Shown in pieces: positions 16,670-25,467 of a stretch of 64,000 nucleotides of DNA. How positions within the stretch are numbered: position 1 is the stretch's first letter; each line of letters opens with the position of its first letter. The position numbers were made by a program, and so were the translations under genes. The stretch spans positions 1,426,001-1,490,000 of the forward strand of contig NZ_LT607413.1 of the NCBI RefSeq assembly GCF_900091495.1, read 5' to 3'. Origin of the DNA: Micromonospora echinospora (GTDB lineage Bacteria; Actinomycetota; Actinomycetes; Mycobacteriales; Micromonosporaceae). The notes below the pieces were generated by a model. It had not been told where the DNA came from. It saw only the letters and a list, made by a program, of their open reading frames with translations, and ran no database searches.

Positions 16670-17395
16670 ATGCACGCGGTGATCACCCGAGCCCTGCGCC
16701 GCCAACGGATCACCGTGGTCGGCGCGGTCGTGCTGGGTCTGGCCTGGGGGCTCCTCGTCCGGGCGAGGAGTGACGACGGTCTGCTCACTGTCGTACCGAT
16801 GCTGTTGCTGCTGGTCGGCTCCGGGGTGGTGCTCTTCCGGGGCCCCAGCCGCGCTGCGCTGCGGGTGGACCCGGACGCGGTCGTGACGTACGCGCCACCG
16901 CGTGCCCCCGCGCCCTTCGCGGCCTTCGCCGTCGCCTGGCTCTGCTTCCAACTGGTCCGGTACGGCGGTGAGCGGGAACTCGGTCTGTTCCGGTGGCTGC
17001 TGGTCGTCGGCTCGATGGCGTTGGTCGTCTTCGTGGTGGTCGACCGGTGGCGACAGGTCCCGATGGTCGACCTCAGCCCGGAGGGCGTCGGCTTCGGACG
17101 ACCCCGACGCACGTTCTTCGTACCCTGGTCAGCCCTCGCGGCCGGGCAGCCGATCCTGCCGACGGCGCAGTCGCGTGCGCTCCGTCTGGTCCTGGCCCGG
17201 CCCGAACTGGTGAGCCGGGAGGGCGGCCGGCGGCGGCGGACGGACCGGGAGCTGCTGCCCACCCACGACGTGGACGTGGCTCCGGATTTCCTCGCCGCCG
17301 CGATCCGCCACTACCTCGACCATCCGGCTCACCGCCCGGCCATCGGCACGGTGGCGGAGCACGCCCGGCTCTGCCGGGCCCTCAGCGGGGAGTGA
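16670..17395 (+). CDS. Membrane protein with PH-like C-terminal domain
   Basis: 241 aa. There are four membrane helices in two pairs (about residues 15-60 and 80-125). After them comes a beta-rich part 'MVDLSPEGVGFGRPRRTFFVPWSALAAG', the sequence style of bPH domains, and a helical tail. No specific family is assigned. The ATG at 16670 is used; the GTG at 16646 is an alternative, neither with a strong ribosome site. It is divergent from the DCC gene, 59 bases apart. Confidence 0.6.
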   Translation: MHAVITRALRRQRITVVGAVVLGLAWGLLVRARSDDGLLTVVPMLLLLVGSGVVLFRGPSRAALRVDPDAVVTYAPPRAPAPFAAFAVAWLCFQLVRYGGERELGLFRWLLVVGSMALVVFVVVDRWRQVPMVDLSPEGVGFGRPRRTFFVPWSALAAGQPILPTAQSRALRLVLARPELVSREGGRRRRTDRELLPTHDVDVAPDFLAAAIRHYLDHPAHRPAIGTVAEHARLCRALSGE

Positions 17396-17417
17396 GCGAC
17401 GGGGCTACAGTCGGCTG

Positions 17418-17822
17418 GTGCGTACCGCCCAGCAGATCCTCGCCGACGCCGCCGTGATCGCCGTCGTGGGCGCGTCCCGCGACCCCCGCAAGGCCGCGCA
17501 CAGCGTGCCGGCCCAGATGCAGCGGTACGGCTGGCGGATCATCCCGGTCAACCCGACCGCCGACGAGCTGTTCGGGGAGCCGGTGTATCGGTCCCTGGCC
17601 GACATCCCGCACCCGGTGGACCTGGTCGACGTCTTCCGTCCGGCCGAGGACGCCGTCGAGGTGGTCCGCGAGGCGGTCGCCATCGGCGCGCCGGCGGTCT
17701 GGTTGCAGCTCGGGATCGTCTCGCCCGAGGCCCGCCGGATCGCCGAGGAGGCGGGCATCGACTACGTCGAGGACCGCTGCCTGATCGTCGAGCGGGCCGC
17801 CGCCGGTCTCACCCGCCGCTGA
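17418..17822 (+). CDS. CoA-binding domain protein (YccU-like)
   Basis: 134 aa. It is a stand-alone CoA_binding_2 Rossmann domain with 'AVVGASRDPRKAAHSVPAQMQRYGWRI' (first half), 'PVNPTADELFGEPVYRSLADIP', 'VDVFRP' and 'VWLQLGIVSPEARRIAEEAG' visible. The family binds CoA or nucleotides; its physiological role is not known. It starts with a GTG 22 bases after the preceding gene. Confidence 0.88.
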   Translation: MRTAQQILADAAVIAVVGASRDPRKAAHSVPAQMQRYGWRIIPVNPTADELFGEPVYRSLADIPHPVDLVDVFRPAEDAVEVVREAVAIGAPAVWLQLGIVSPEARRIAEEAGIDYVEDRCLIVERAAAGLTRR

Positions 17823-18348
17823 ACGACCGCCACGCGGGAGGCGGCACCGACGCGTCCAGCCTTCGGGGCCACCCGGGCTGAAAGCGGCCTGTGGCGGGAC
17901 ATCACCTGTCGGGGCCTTTTGGACCTGCCCCGCCCGTCGGACCACGCAGCCGGGGCGGCCCGATCCGGCCCGCAGCGGAAGATGACCTGACGGGCCCTTT
18001 GGAGCTGCCCCGTCCATCGGACCACGCAGCCGGCACCGCAGCGGGGTTGCCCTGCCGACGGACGCGAGCGCGTGTTGCCCCGTCTGTGCGGGCAGCTCGA
18101 CAGCGTCCCGTTAGGGACCCCACCGGGCCGCACGCGGGGCAGCGAGGCGCGGGTCAGAGCCCGCACTCCCGGAGCAGCCGCCGGGATCCACGGCTTACCG
18201 AGCGGCAACTGAACGTTCGGTCAGTACCTGCCCGGCATGCGGCCGGGCCAAGGTGACCGGTCCACGCATCCCTGTGAAAAGCTTCACCGCTACTGTTAGC
18301 GTCCGGCAGGAGAGACCGTTCCGCCAACGGGCGGCGAGGAGGGCAGTC
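17823..18348. other. Gene-free region with degenerate direct repeat
   Basis: 526 bases with no supported gene. The main content is a degenerate tandem repeat at 17895-18033. The 70 bases before the next gene are less GC-rich (around 18270-18300) and could hold its promoter. ORFs on the minus strand here encode only Arg/Pro-rich shadows of the repeat. Confidence 0.5.
17895..18033. repeat. Two-copy degenerate direct repeat
   Basis: Copies 17895-17953 and 17975-18033 share blocks GGACC/GAGCTGCCCCG and the exact 17-mer TCGGACCACGCAGCCGG, with 80-base spacing and one indel. The function is unknown. Confidence 0.75.
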
Positions 18349-18723
18349 GTGAGTTACCCGCCACCGTCCGGCCCGGGTTGGGGCGAGCAGCCGCACAAGG
18401 GCGACCAGCCACACTGGGGCGAGCAGTTGCCGTACACGCCGCCGCCCGGGTACGGGCAGTACGGCCCACCGCCCCCCAGCAGCGGAAACACGAACGTGAT
18501 GGCCATCCTCTCGCTGGTCTTCGCGTTCGTGTTCTCTCCGGTCGGCATCGTCCTCGGACACATGGCCCGTAAGCAGATCCGGCAGACCCACGAACAGGGC
18601 GAGCAGCTCGCCCTGTGGGGCCTGATCCTCAGCTACGTCTTCACCGGGCTCTACCTGCTGTTCTGCTGCGGGTGGCTCGGCCTGGTGGTGTGGGCCGGCA
18701 CGAACAGCGGCACCACCACCTGA
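18349..18723 (+). CDS. DUF4190 membrane protein
   Basis: 124 aa. A Pro/Gly/Gln-rich N-terminus with 'WGEQ' repeats is followed by two membrane helices. The loop 'SPVGIVLGHMARKQIRQTHEQGEQLALWGLILSY' has the DUF4190 signature (GxxLGHxARxQI). Such proteins are common in actinobacteria, with unknown role. GTG at 18349 is 5 bases after GAGGAGGG. A related protein is encoded at 19751-20293. Confidence 0.85.
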   Translation: MSYPPPSGPGWGEQPHKGDQPHWGEQLPYTPPPGYGQYGPPPPSSGNTNVMAILSLVFAFVFSPVGIVLGHMARKQIRQTHEQGEQLALWGLILSYVFTGLYLLFCCGWLGLVVWAGTNSGTTT

Positions 18724-18725
18724 CG

Positions 18726-19481
18726 TCAGCGGAACTGCGCCTCCCGGACGCTGTTCCCGCCGTCCACCACGAGCATCTGCCCGGTGATGTACGAGGCGGC
18801 CGGTGAGCAGAGGAAGACGATCGCGGCGGCCACCTCGTCGGGCGTACCGGGGCGGCCGACCGGGGTGCCGAGGCCGTGCCTGATCTCCGCCACGGTCGAC
18901 GCCGCGGTGTGGATGGTCCCCGGGGCGACCGCGTTGACCGTCACCCCGTCGGCGACCATCTCCATGGCCAGCGCCCGGGTCAGCCCGACCACCCCCGCCT
19001 TGGCCGCCGAGTACGCCGCCTCGGTCGGCAGGGCGTTGACCGCCCCGGCGGTGGCCGCGAGGTTCACGATCCGCCCCCAGCCACGCTCGGCCATCCCCCC
19101 GATGAACGCCCGGCTGCACAGGAACGCGGTGTTCAGGTTCCGGTCGATCTCCGTACGCCACTCGTCGTAGCTGAGCTGCGCCACCGGGCGGAGCACCTCC
19201 GGGCTGGCCCGGCTGGCCAGACCCGCGTTGTTGACCAGCACCTCCACCTCGCCGAGCTGCTCGGCGACGGCGTCGGCCAGCGCGCCGACCTCGGCCTCGT
19301 CGGTGAGGTCCGCGACGAATCCGGTGGCCCCGAGTTCGCTGGCCCGCTCGTGGATGCGCCGGGTCGTCGAGACGATGGCGACCCGGGCACCGAGATCGGT
19401 CAGCCGGCGGGCCGTGGCGTACCCGATGCCGTCCGGACTGCCGGCACCGGTCACCAGCGCCACCCGCCCGTCCAGTCGCAT
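18726..19481 (-). CDS. Short-chain dehydrogenase/reductase
   Basis: 251 aa. It has the SDR cofactor motif '[14 protein letters not shown]', 'NNAG' and the catalytic 'YSAAK', ending in '[11 protein letters not shown]'. The 'GSPDGIG' variant loop resembles FabG/FabI-like SDRs. The substrate is not predictable. An ATG at 19481 is taken as start; a longer frame to 19628 has a disordered Arg-rich beginning. It converges with DUF4190 gene one, with only 2 bases between. Confidence 0.85.
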   Translation of the reverse strand: MRLDGRVALVTGAGSPDGIGYATARRLTDLGARVAIVSTTRRIHERASELGATGFVADLTDEAEVGALADAVAEQLGEVEVLVNNAGLASRASPEVLRPVAQLSYDEWRTEIDRNLNTAFLCSRAFIGGMAERGWGRIVNLAATAGAVNALPTEAAYSAAKAGVVGLTRALAMEMVADGVTVNAVAPGTIHTAASTVAEIRHGLGTPVGRPGTPDEVAAAIVFLCSPAASYITGQMLVVDGGNSVREAQFR

Positions 19482-19750
19482 GGTCACCGGCTCGGGCAGG
19501 GCCACCGGCTCGTCCTGGTCGGTCAGTGCCGCCGGGAGGGGGCCACGGCTCCGTCGGGCCGCCCCCGGACGGCTCACGTCCCGGCGGGATCGGCCGGAAC
19601 GGTCCGCAGCACGCGCGTCAATCGCCATGCCGCGATCCTGCCCGCTCGGCAGGGTCCGGGCAACGCGGCACCCGGTAACGCGATGTTCGGCTTTCGCCCG
19701 GGGTGACTACCCTGACGGCGCAGCCAGGACACGACGGAGAAGAAGACCTC

Positions 19751-20293
19751 ATGACTTATCCCCCGCCCTCGGAGTGGCAGGACCCGGCCCGGTCGGATCC
19801 GTCCTCCGCCCCGCCGCTCGACCCGACCCGGTCGATGGCCGATCCGCCCGTGCCGGCGCAGTCGACCGGGCCCGACCCGTACGCCCCGGCACAGCCCGTC
19901 GCCGACCCGTACGCGGTGCCCGCCTACACCGTGCCGGCGTACCCGGCGTCCGGCCACCCACCGGCGGGCTACGCGGCTCCGGCGGGCTACCCGCCGCCCG
20001 CGGGCTACCCGGTCTACCCGTACCCGCCGGCCCGCCCGACCAACAGCCTCGCCCTGGTGTCGCTGATCCTGTCCGTGCTGGGGGTCACCTCCTGCATCAC
20101 GGCCCCGATCGGCGCGATCCTCGGTCACGTCGCCCGGCGGCAGATCCGGGAACGGGGCGAGGACGGCGACGGCCTGGCCAAGGCCGGCATCATCGTCGGC
20201 TGGGTGCTCACCGGCCTCATCGGACTGGCGATCGTGGCCTACGTCCTGTTCATCGTCTTCGTGGTGTCCCAGTCGAGCAGCAGCACCTACTGA
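19751..20293 (+). CDS. DUF4190 membrane protein with Pro/Tyr-rich N-terminus
   Basis: 180 aa. The first 100 residues are repeats of P, A, Y and G ('YPPPAGYPVYPYPP'), then two membrane helices with the loop 'GAILGHVARRQIRERGEDGDGLAKAGII' giving the DUF4190 signature. The basic arrangement matches the gene at 18349, so the two are probably paralogues. The ATG at 19751 is preceded by GAGAAGAAG. Confidence 0.85.
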   Translation: MTYPPPSEWQDPARSDPSSAPPLDPTRSMADPPVPAQSTGPDPYAPAQPVADPYAVPAYTVPAYPASGHPPAGYAAPAGYPPPAGYPVYPYPPARPTNSLALVSLILSVLGVTSCITAPIGAILGHVARRQIRERGEDGDGLAKAGIIVGWVLTGLIGLAIVAYVLFIVFVVSQSSSSTY

Positions 20294-20351
20294 CCGGGGG
20301 CGGGTGCCGGCCCGGTGCGTCCGGGCCGCGCCCTCCGACCGTCCGGGCCGC

Positions 20352-21307
20352 TCAGGCGGTCGGCGGGGTGAAGGTGGAGGTCCGGGTCATCCCGGCGGCC
20401 CGCCCCTTCGCCGCGATCACCAGCGCCATCTTGCGGGACGCCTCGTCGATCATCTCGTCGCCGAGCAGCACCGCGCCGAGCCGGCCGCCGGCCTCCGAGG
20501 TGTAGTGCTGGTACGCGTCGAGGATCAGCTCGGCGTGGTCGTAGTCGGCCTGGGCCGGGGAGTAGACCTCGTTCGCGGCGTCGATCTGGCCCGGGTGCAG
20601 CACCCACTTGCCGTCGAAGCCGAGCGCGGCGGAGCGCTTCGCCACCTCGCGGAAACCGTCGACGTCGCGGATCTGGAGGAAGGGCCCGTCGATGGCCTGC
20701 TTGTCGTGCGTCCGGGCGGCCATCAGGATCCGCATCAGGATGTAGTGGTAGGGGTCGCCCGGATAGTCCGGGATGAGCGCGCCGACCGTCAGCGACCTCA
20801 TGTTGATCGAGGCCATGAAGTCGGCCGGGCCGAAGATGATCGTCTCGATCCGGGGCGACGCGGCGGCGATCTCGTCGACGTTGACCAGGCCGGCGGCGTT
20901 CTCGATCTGCGCCTCGATGCCGATCCGGCCGACCGGGAGGCCGAGCGTCCTCTCCAACTGGGTGAGGGTGAGGTCGAGCCACTGGACCTGGGCGGCGTTC
21001 TGCACCTTCGGCAGCATGACGCAGTCCAGGTTGGCGCCGGCCCCCTCGACCACGTCGATCACGTCCCGTACGTCCACGGGGTGGTGAGGTCGTTGACCCG
21101 GACCACCCGGGTCTTGCCGGCCCAGTCGCCCTCGTTGAGCACGGCGACGACGTTCTTCCGGGCGTCCGGCTTCGCCAGCGGGGCGACCGCGTCCTCCAGG
21201 TCGAGGAAGACCTGGTCGGCCGGGAGCCCCTGCGCCTTGCCGAGCATCTTGACGCTGGAACCCGGCACCGCCAGGCAGGACCGGCGGGGACGCCCGACTG
21301 CGGCCAT
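20352..21307 (-). pseudogene. CitE/HpcH-type CoA-ester lyase, frameshifted
   Basis: The N-terminal part (21307 down to about 21068, 'SCLAVPGSSVKMLGKAQGLP', 'VFLDLEDAVAPLAK', 'RVNDLTTPWTY') and the C-terminal part (from about 21067 to 20352, 'DVRDVIDVVEGAGANLD', 'IEAQIENAAG', 'FGPADF') are in different frames. Adding one G/C pair at 21067/21068 restores 'TTPWTYRDVRDVID' and a normal lyase of about 318 aa. These lyases cleave citramalyl-, malyl- or HMG-CoA-type esters with Mg2+, and the catalytic residues lie intact on both sides. AAGGAG precedes the ATG. It is either a real lesion or an assembly error. Confidence 0.85.
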
Positions 21308-21389
21308 CGACTGCACTCCTTTTCCCGTCCGACGACGACGGCGGACGTGACGACGCGGGGGCTCGGATACGTCACGGTAACCTCGCGCC

Positions 21390-22232
21390 ATGACGCGGGA
21401 GAACGCACCTGTGGAAGAGGTCACGCGGCGGCGACTGGTGGTGGTGACCGGTGCCAGTTCGGGGATCGGCCTGGCCGCCGCCGTGGCCCTGGCACGCCGG
21501 GGTGACCAGGTGGTGCTGGTCGGCCGCGACCCGGCCCGGCTCACCGCCGCCGGGGAGCGGGTACGGGAGGCAGGCGGCGAGCAGCCCGCCCTGTTCCGGG
21601 CCGACTTCGCGGTGCTGGACGACGTACGCGGGCTGGCCGAGCGGCTCCGCGCCGCGTACGACCGGATCGACGTGCTGGCCCACAACGCCGGTGCCATCGT
21701 GTTGCAGCCGGTGACCACGATCGACGGTTTCGAACTCTCCATCCAGGCGAACCACCTGGCCCCGTTCCTGCTGAGCAACCTGCTCCGGGACCGGATCGGC
21801 CGGATGGTGGTGACCGCGTCGGCAGCGCACCGCAGCGGCGCGCTCGACCCGGACGACCTGAACGCCGCCCTGCGCCGCTACCGCCCGATGCGTGCGTACG
21901 GCACCAGCAAGCAGGCGAACATCCTGTTCACCGCCGAGGCCGCGCGCCGGTGGCCGGATGTGCCGGCACACTGCTTCCACCCGGGCGTGGTGCGGACCCG
22001 CTTCGGCAACGAGAGCCGGCTGGTGGCGTTGGGCATGCGGATGCTGCCGTTCCGAAGCCCGGAGCGGGGCGCGGACACGCTGGTCTGGCTGGCCAACGAG
22101 GACCCCGCGCGGCTGGTCGACGGCGGCTACTACGCCGACCGGCGGCCCCGCCGCCCGCTGCCGAAGGCCGCCGACCGCCAGCTGGCCGCCCGGCTCTGGG
22201 AGGCCAGTGCGCGGGCGGTCGGCTGCGGCTGA
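21390..22232 (+). CDS. Short-chain dehydrogenase/reductase (retinol dehydrogenase-like)
   Basis: 280 aa. It has 'TGASSGIGLAAA', 'AHNAGAI' (a variant of NNAG), 'VTASAAHRSG' and the catalytic 'YGTSKQANILF', followed by 'HPGVVRT'. These blocks fit the extended oxidoreductase/retinol-dehydrogenase-like SDR group. It is divergent from the lyase gene with 82 bases between and convergent with the cysN operon, with the repeat unit in between. Confidence 0.86.
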   Translation: MTRENAPVEEVTRRRLVVVTGASSGIGLAAAVALARRGDQVVLVGRDPARLTAAGERVREAGGEQPALFRADFAVLDDVRGLAERLRAAYDRIDVLAHNAGAIVLQPVTTIDGFELSIQANHLAPFLLSNLLRDRIGRMVVTASAAHRSGALDPDDLNAALRRYRPMRAYGTSKQANILFTAEAARRWPDVPAHCFHPGVVRTRFGNESRLVALGMRMLPFRSPERGADTLVWLANEDPARLVDGGYYADRRPRRPLPKAADRQLAARLWEASARAVGCG

Positions 22233-22275
22233 GACAGAGTCACGTCCACGGGCTGAGGCGAACGGCGCTTGGGGT

Positions 22276-22329
22276 GGTTGCAGGGGGCCCTTCCTACCGT
22301 TTTCTGGTGAGGAGGGGTCCCCTGCAACC
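22276..22329 (+). repeat. 54-bp palindromic intergenic repeat, copy 2
   Basis: Same unit as 14720-14773 and same orientation, with the central CCTACCG-TTTTC. It sits between the convergent SDR and cysN genes, where it could act as a bidirectional terminator. Confidence 0.9.
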
Positions 22330-22347
22330 ACTGGTGGTTCGGGTGGT

Positions 22348-23652
22348 TCAGGTGGTTTCGACGATCATGGCGGCGGCGACGGTGCGGTTGGTGGCTTCGT
22401 CGATGATGATGAACCCGCCGGTGGTGCGGTTACGGCGGTACTCGTCAGCGAGCAACGGCACCGTGGTCCGCAACCGGACCCGACCGATCTCGTTGAGTTT
22501 CAACTCGGTCGCGGTGTCGTCACGGTGCAGAGTGTTGACATCCAGGCGGTAGTGCAATCCCCGCACGATCGCCCGCGCGGTGCGGGTGGTGTGTTTGATG
22601 GTGTACCGGCCGCCGATCTGCAACGGTCGGGTCTCGTCCATCCAACACACCATCGCTTCGATGTCCTGCGTCGGCGTGGGAGCGTTGTTCGGCCGGCAGA
22701 TCATGTCCCCACGGGAGATGTCGATCTCATCGGTCAAGCGGACGGTGACGGACATCGGCGGGAACGCCTCCCCGACCGGCCCGTCAGCGGTCTCCACCGA
22801 CGCGATACGGGAGGTGAACCCCGACGGCAGGACCATCACCTCATCACCCGGCTTCAACACCCCCGAGGAAACCTGCCCCGCGTAACCCCGGTAGTCCGTC
22901 ACCGTCGTGGACTGGGGACGGATGACGTACTGCACGGGGAACCGGACGTCGACGAGGTTCCGGTCCGACGCGATGTGCACATGCTCCAGGTGGTGCAACA
23001 ACGAGGGGCCTTCGTACCAGGGCGTGTTCTCCGAGCGGGTGACGATGTTGTCGCCCTTCAACGCCGAGATCGGCACCACCGCCAGATCCGGAACATCCAG
23101 TTTCGCGGCGAACGCGGTGAACTCGTCGGCGATCTGCTCGAACACCTCCTGGGACCAGTCGACCAGGTCCATCTTGTTCACACACAACACCAGATGCGGC
23201 ACCCGCAACAGGGAACACAGGAACGCGTGACGGCGGGACTGCTCAACCAGACCCTTCCGGGCGTCGACCAGAATCAACGCGAGATCCGCCGTGGACGCGC
23301 CGGTGACCATGTTCCGGGTGTACTGGGTGTGCCCCGGAGTGTCGGCGATGATGAACTTCCGCCTGGGGGTGGCGAAATACCGGTAGGCGACATCGATCGT
23401 GATGCCCTGCTCCCGCTCCGCCCGCAACCCATCCGTCAACAGGGCGAGGTTCGTGTACTCGTCACCACGAGCAGCCGAAACCGCCTCCACCGCCTCCAAC
23501 TGATCCGTGAACAACGACTTCGTGTCATACAGCAGACGGCCGATCAACGTCGACTTGCCGTCGTCCACACTGCCCGCCGTGGCGAACCGCAACAGGTCCA
23601 TCGACCGGAACGCGGAATCACTGTCGAGCAGCGGCATGGTGTCGGTGGTCAT
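22348..23652 (-). CDS. cysN: Sulfate adenylyltransferase GTPase subunit
   Basis: 434 aa. A translation-factor-type GTPase: G1 'GSVDDGKS' (residues 27-34), 'DTPGHTQYTRNM', 'NKMDLVDW', then beta-barrel domains. With CysD it couples GTP hydrolysis to making APS from ATP and sulfate. Unlike many actinobacterial CysNC proteins it stops at 434 aa and has no APS kinase domain. Its ATG overlaps the cysD stop by one base (TGATG). The three genes cysQ, cysD, cysN are the last of the minus-strand series. Confidence 0.96.
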   Translation of the reverse strand: MTTDTMPLLDSDSAFRSMDLLRFATAGSVDDGKSTLIGRLLYDTKSLFTDQLEAVEAVSAARGDEYTNLALLTDGLRAEREQGITIDVAYRYFATPRRKFIIADTPGHTQYTRNMVTGASTADLALILVDARKGLVEQSRRHAFLCSLLRVPHLVLCVNKMDLVDWSQEVFEQIADEFTAFAAKLDVPDLAVVPISALKGDNIVTRSENTPWYEGPSLLHHLEHVHIASDRNLVDVRFPVQYVIRPQSTTVTDYRGYAGQVSSGVLKPGDEVMVLPSGFTSRIASVETADGPVGEAFPPMSVTVRLTDEIDISRGDMICRPNNAPTPTQDIEAMVCWMDETRPLQIGGRYTIKHTTRTARAIVRGLHYRLDVNTLHRDDTATELKLNEIGRVRLRTTVPLLADEYRRNRTTGGFIIIDEATNRTVAAAMIVETT

Positions 23653-24566
23653 CAGAAGTAGCCCTCCCGCTTGCGGTCCTCCATGGCGGCCTCACTCACC
23701 CGGTCATCCCCCCGGGTCGCACCCCGCTCCGTGATCCGGGTCGCCCCGACCTCCTCGATCACCTTCTCCACCGTGTCCGCATCCGAGCGGACCGCAGCCG
23801 TACACGACGCGTCACCCACCGTCCGGTAGCGGACCCGCGCCACGAACGGCGTCTCCGACCCCCGGGGCTGGATGAACTCGTTGACGGCGTAGAGCATGCC
23901 GTCCCGCTCGATCACCTCGCGTTCGTGGGCGAAGTAGATCGACGGCAGGGCGATCCGCTCCCGAGCGATGTAGTGCCACACATCCAACTCGGTCCAATTC
24001 GACAACGGAAACACCCGAATCGACTCACCCGGATGATGCCGACCGTTGTACAACGACCACAACTCCGGACGCTGATTCTTCGGATCCCACTGCCCGAACT
24101 CATCCCGGAACGAAAACACCCGCTCCTTCGCCCGCGCCTTCTCCTCATCCCGACGCGCCCCACCGAACAACGCATCAAACCGATGCTTCTCCACCGCATC
24201 CAGAAGCACCGGAGTCTGGATCCGGTTCCGGGTGCCGTCCGCCGGTTCGGTGACCAGCCCCCGGACCAGCGCCTCCGGCACGCTGGCCACGATGAGGTGC
24301 AGGCCGAGTTCGTCGACCCGCCGGTCGCGGTACTCCAGCACCTCCGGGAAGTTGTGACCGGTGTCGACATGCATCACCGGAAACGGAATGCTCGCCGGAG
24401 CGAACGCCTTCTCCGCCAACCGGAGCATCACGATCGAGTCCTTACCCCCGGAGAAGAGCAGCACCGGCCGCTCCATCTCCGCCACCACCTCACGCATCAC
24501 GAAGATGCTCTCCGCCTCCAAGGCGTCCAGGTGGGTGGTCTGGTACTGCGCCGATCCGCCGTTCAT
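23652..24566 (-). CDS. cysD: Sulfate adenylyltransferase catalytic subunit
   Basis: 304 aa. It has the PP-loop 'SGGKDS' at residues 39-44, 'HVDTGHNFPE', 'FGGARRDEEKARAKER' and 'TELDVWHYIARE', all as in CysD. It forms APS together with CysN. The frame start at 24566 overlaps the cysQ stop (ATGA). Base composition is patchy: parts around 23940-24240 use more A-ending codons than neighbours, so a mosaic origin is possible. Confidence 0.96.
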   Translation of the reverse strand: MNGGSAQYQTTHLDALEAESIFVMREVVAEMERPVLLFSGGKDSIVMLRLAEKAFAPASIPFPVMHVDTGHNFPEVLEYRDRRVDELGLHLIVASVPEALVRGLVTEPADGTRNRIQTPVLLDAVEKHRFDALFGGARRDEEKARAKERVFSFRDEFGQWDPKNQRPELWSLYNGRHHPGESIRVFPLSNWTELDVWHYIARERIALPSIYFAHEREVIERDGMLYAVNEFIQPRGSETPFVARVRYRTVGDASCTAAVRSDADTVEKVIEEVGATRITERGATRGDDRVSEAAMEDRKREGYF

Positions 24567-25429
24567 CGGGATTCCTTTCCGAGCAGGGACGTCTGCGGTG
24601 CGGCCGTCCCGGCGGCGGCCGTCGACAGCTGCCGGCTCAGGGCCTCCAGCAGCGGCGCGGCCAGATCCGGACGGCAGACCAGCAGGTCGGGCAGGCGGGG
24701 GTCCACCTCGTTGTAGCGCAGCGCGGTCCCGTCGATCCGGCAGGCGTGGAAGCCAGCCGCGGTGGCGACCGCCACCGGGGCCGCCGAGTCCCACTCGTAC
24801 TGCCCCCCGGCGTGGATGTACGCGTCCACCTCACCGGTCACCACCGCCGCGATCTTCGCCCCCGCCGACCCCATCGGCACCAACTCCGCACCGATCTCCT
24901 CGGCCAGGTCGGTCAGGAAGGCAGGCGGACGACTCCGGCTCGCCGCCAGCCGGATCGGGCCGTCGCCGGCCTGGTCGGTGCGCGACCGCAACGGGAACTC
25001 CGTGGTCAACACGCGTCCCTGGGCGGGCAACCCCACCGCCCCGGCGATCAACCGGTGCGGGGTGGAGGCGTGCCGGTGCCAGAGCGCCACGTGCACCGCC
25101 CAGTCCGAACGGCCCTCCTCGGAGAACTCCCGGGTCCCGTCCAGCGGGTCGACGATCCACACCCGGTCGGCGTTCAGCCGGGTCGGCCCACCCCCCTCGG
25201 TGACCGAGCGGCGGGAGTCGTCGTCCTCTTCGGAGAGCACCGTGTCGGTCGGCCGCCAGCGTTCCAGCTCGGCGAGGAGGAACTCGTGGGAGGCCCGGTC
25301 GCCGGCCGCCTTCAGCGCGGCCGGATCGGCGTAACCGTGCTCGGCGCGTACCGCGAGCAGCAGTTCGCCCGCGCGGGCCGCGAGCCACTGGGCGAGCCCG
25401 CCGTCGGACTCCGGTGGGTTGATCGACAT
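24563..25429 (-). CDS. cysQ: 3'(2'),5'-bisphosphate nucleotidase CysQ (PAP phosphatase)
   Basis: 288 aa of the FIG/IMPase superfamily. Metal motifs are 'EEDDDSRRS', 'DPLDGTREF' and 'YEWDSAAPVAVATAAG'. CysQ-type enzymes hydrolyse PAP or PAPS and so remove the by-product of sulfotransferases. Location directly before cysD and cysN supports this over histidinol- or inositol-phosphatase roles. The ATG at 25429 has AGGAGGAG upstream; the long frame to 26593 is a shadow of the permease gene. Confidence 0.9.
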   Translation of the reverse strand: MSINPPESDGGLAQWLAARAGELLLAVRAEHGYADPAALKAAGDRASHEFLLAELERWRPTDTVLSEEDDDSRRSVTEGGGPTRLNADRVWIVDPLDGTREFSEEGRSDWAVHVALWHRHASTPHRLIAGAVGLPAQGRVLTTEFPLRSRTDQAGDGPIRLAASRSRPPAFLTDLAEEIGAELVPMGSAGAKIAAVVTGEVDAYIHAGGQYEWDSAAPVAVATAAGFHACRIDGTALRYNEVDPRLPDLLVCRPDLAAPLLEALSRQLSTAAAGTAAPQTSLLGKESR

Positions 25430-25467
25430 GTGCGCTCCTCCTGCGGGATCGGGGCCGGTGGACACGG

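Noticed and set aside
24563..25429. Histidinol-phosphatase or inositol phosphatase for the CysQ-like gene
   Set aside because: 'DPLDGTREF' and coupling to cysD favour a PAP phosphatase; it has not been excluded by experiment.
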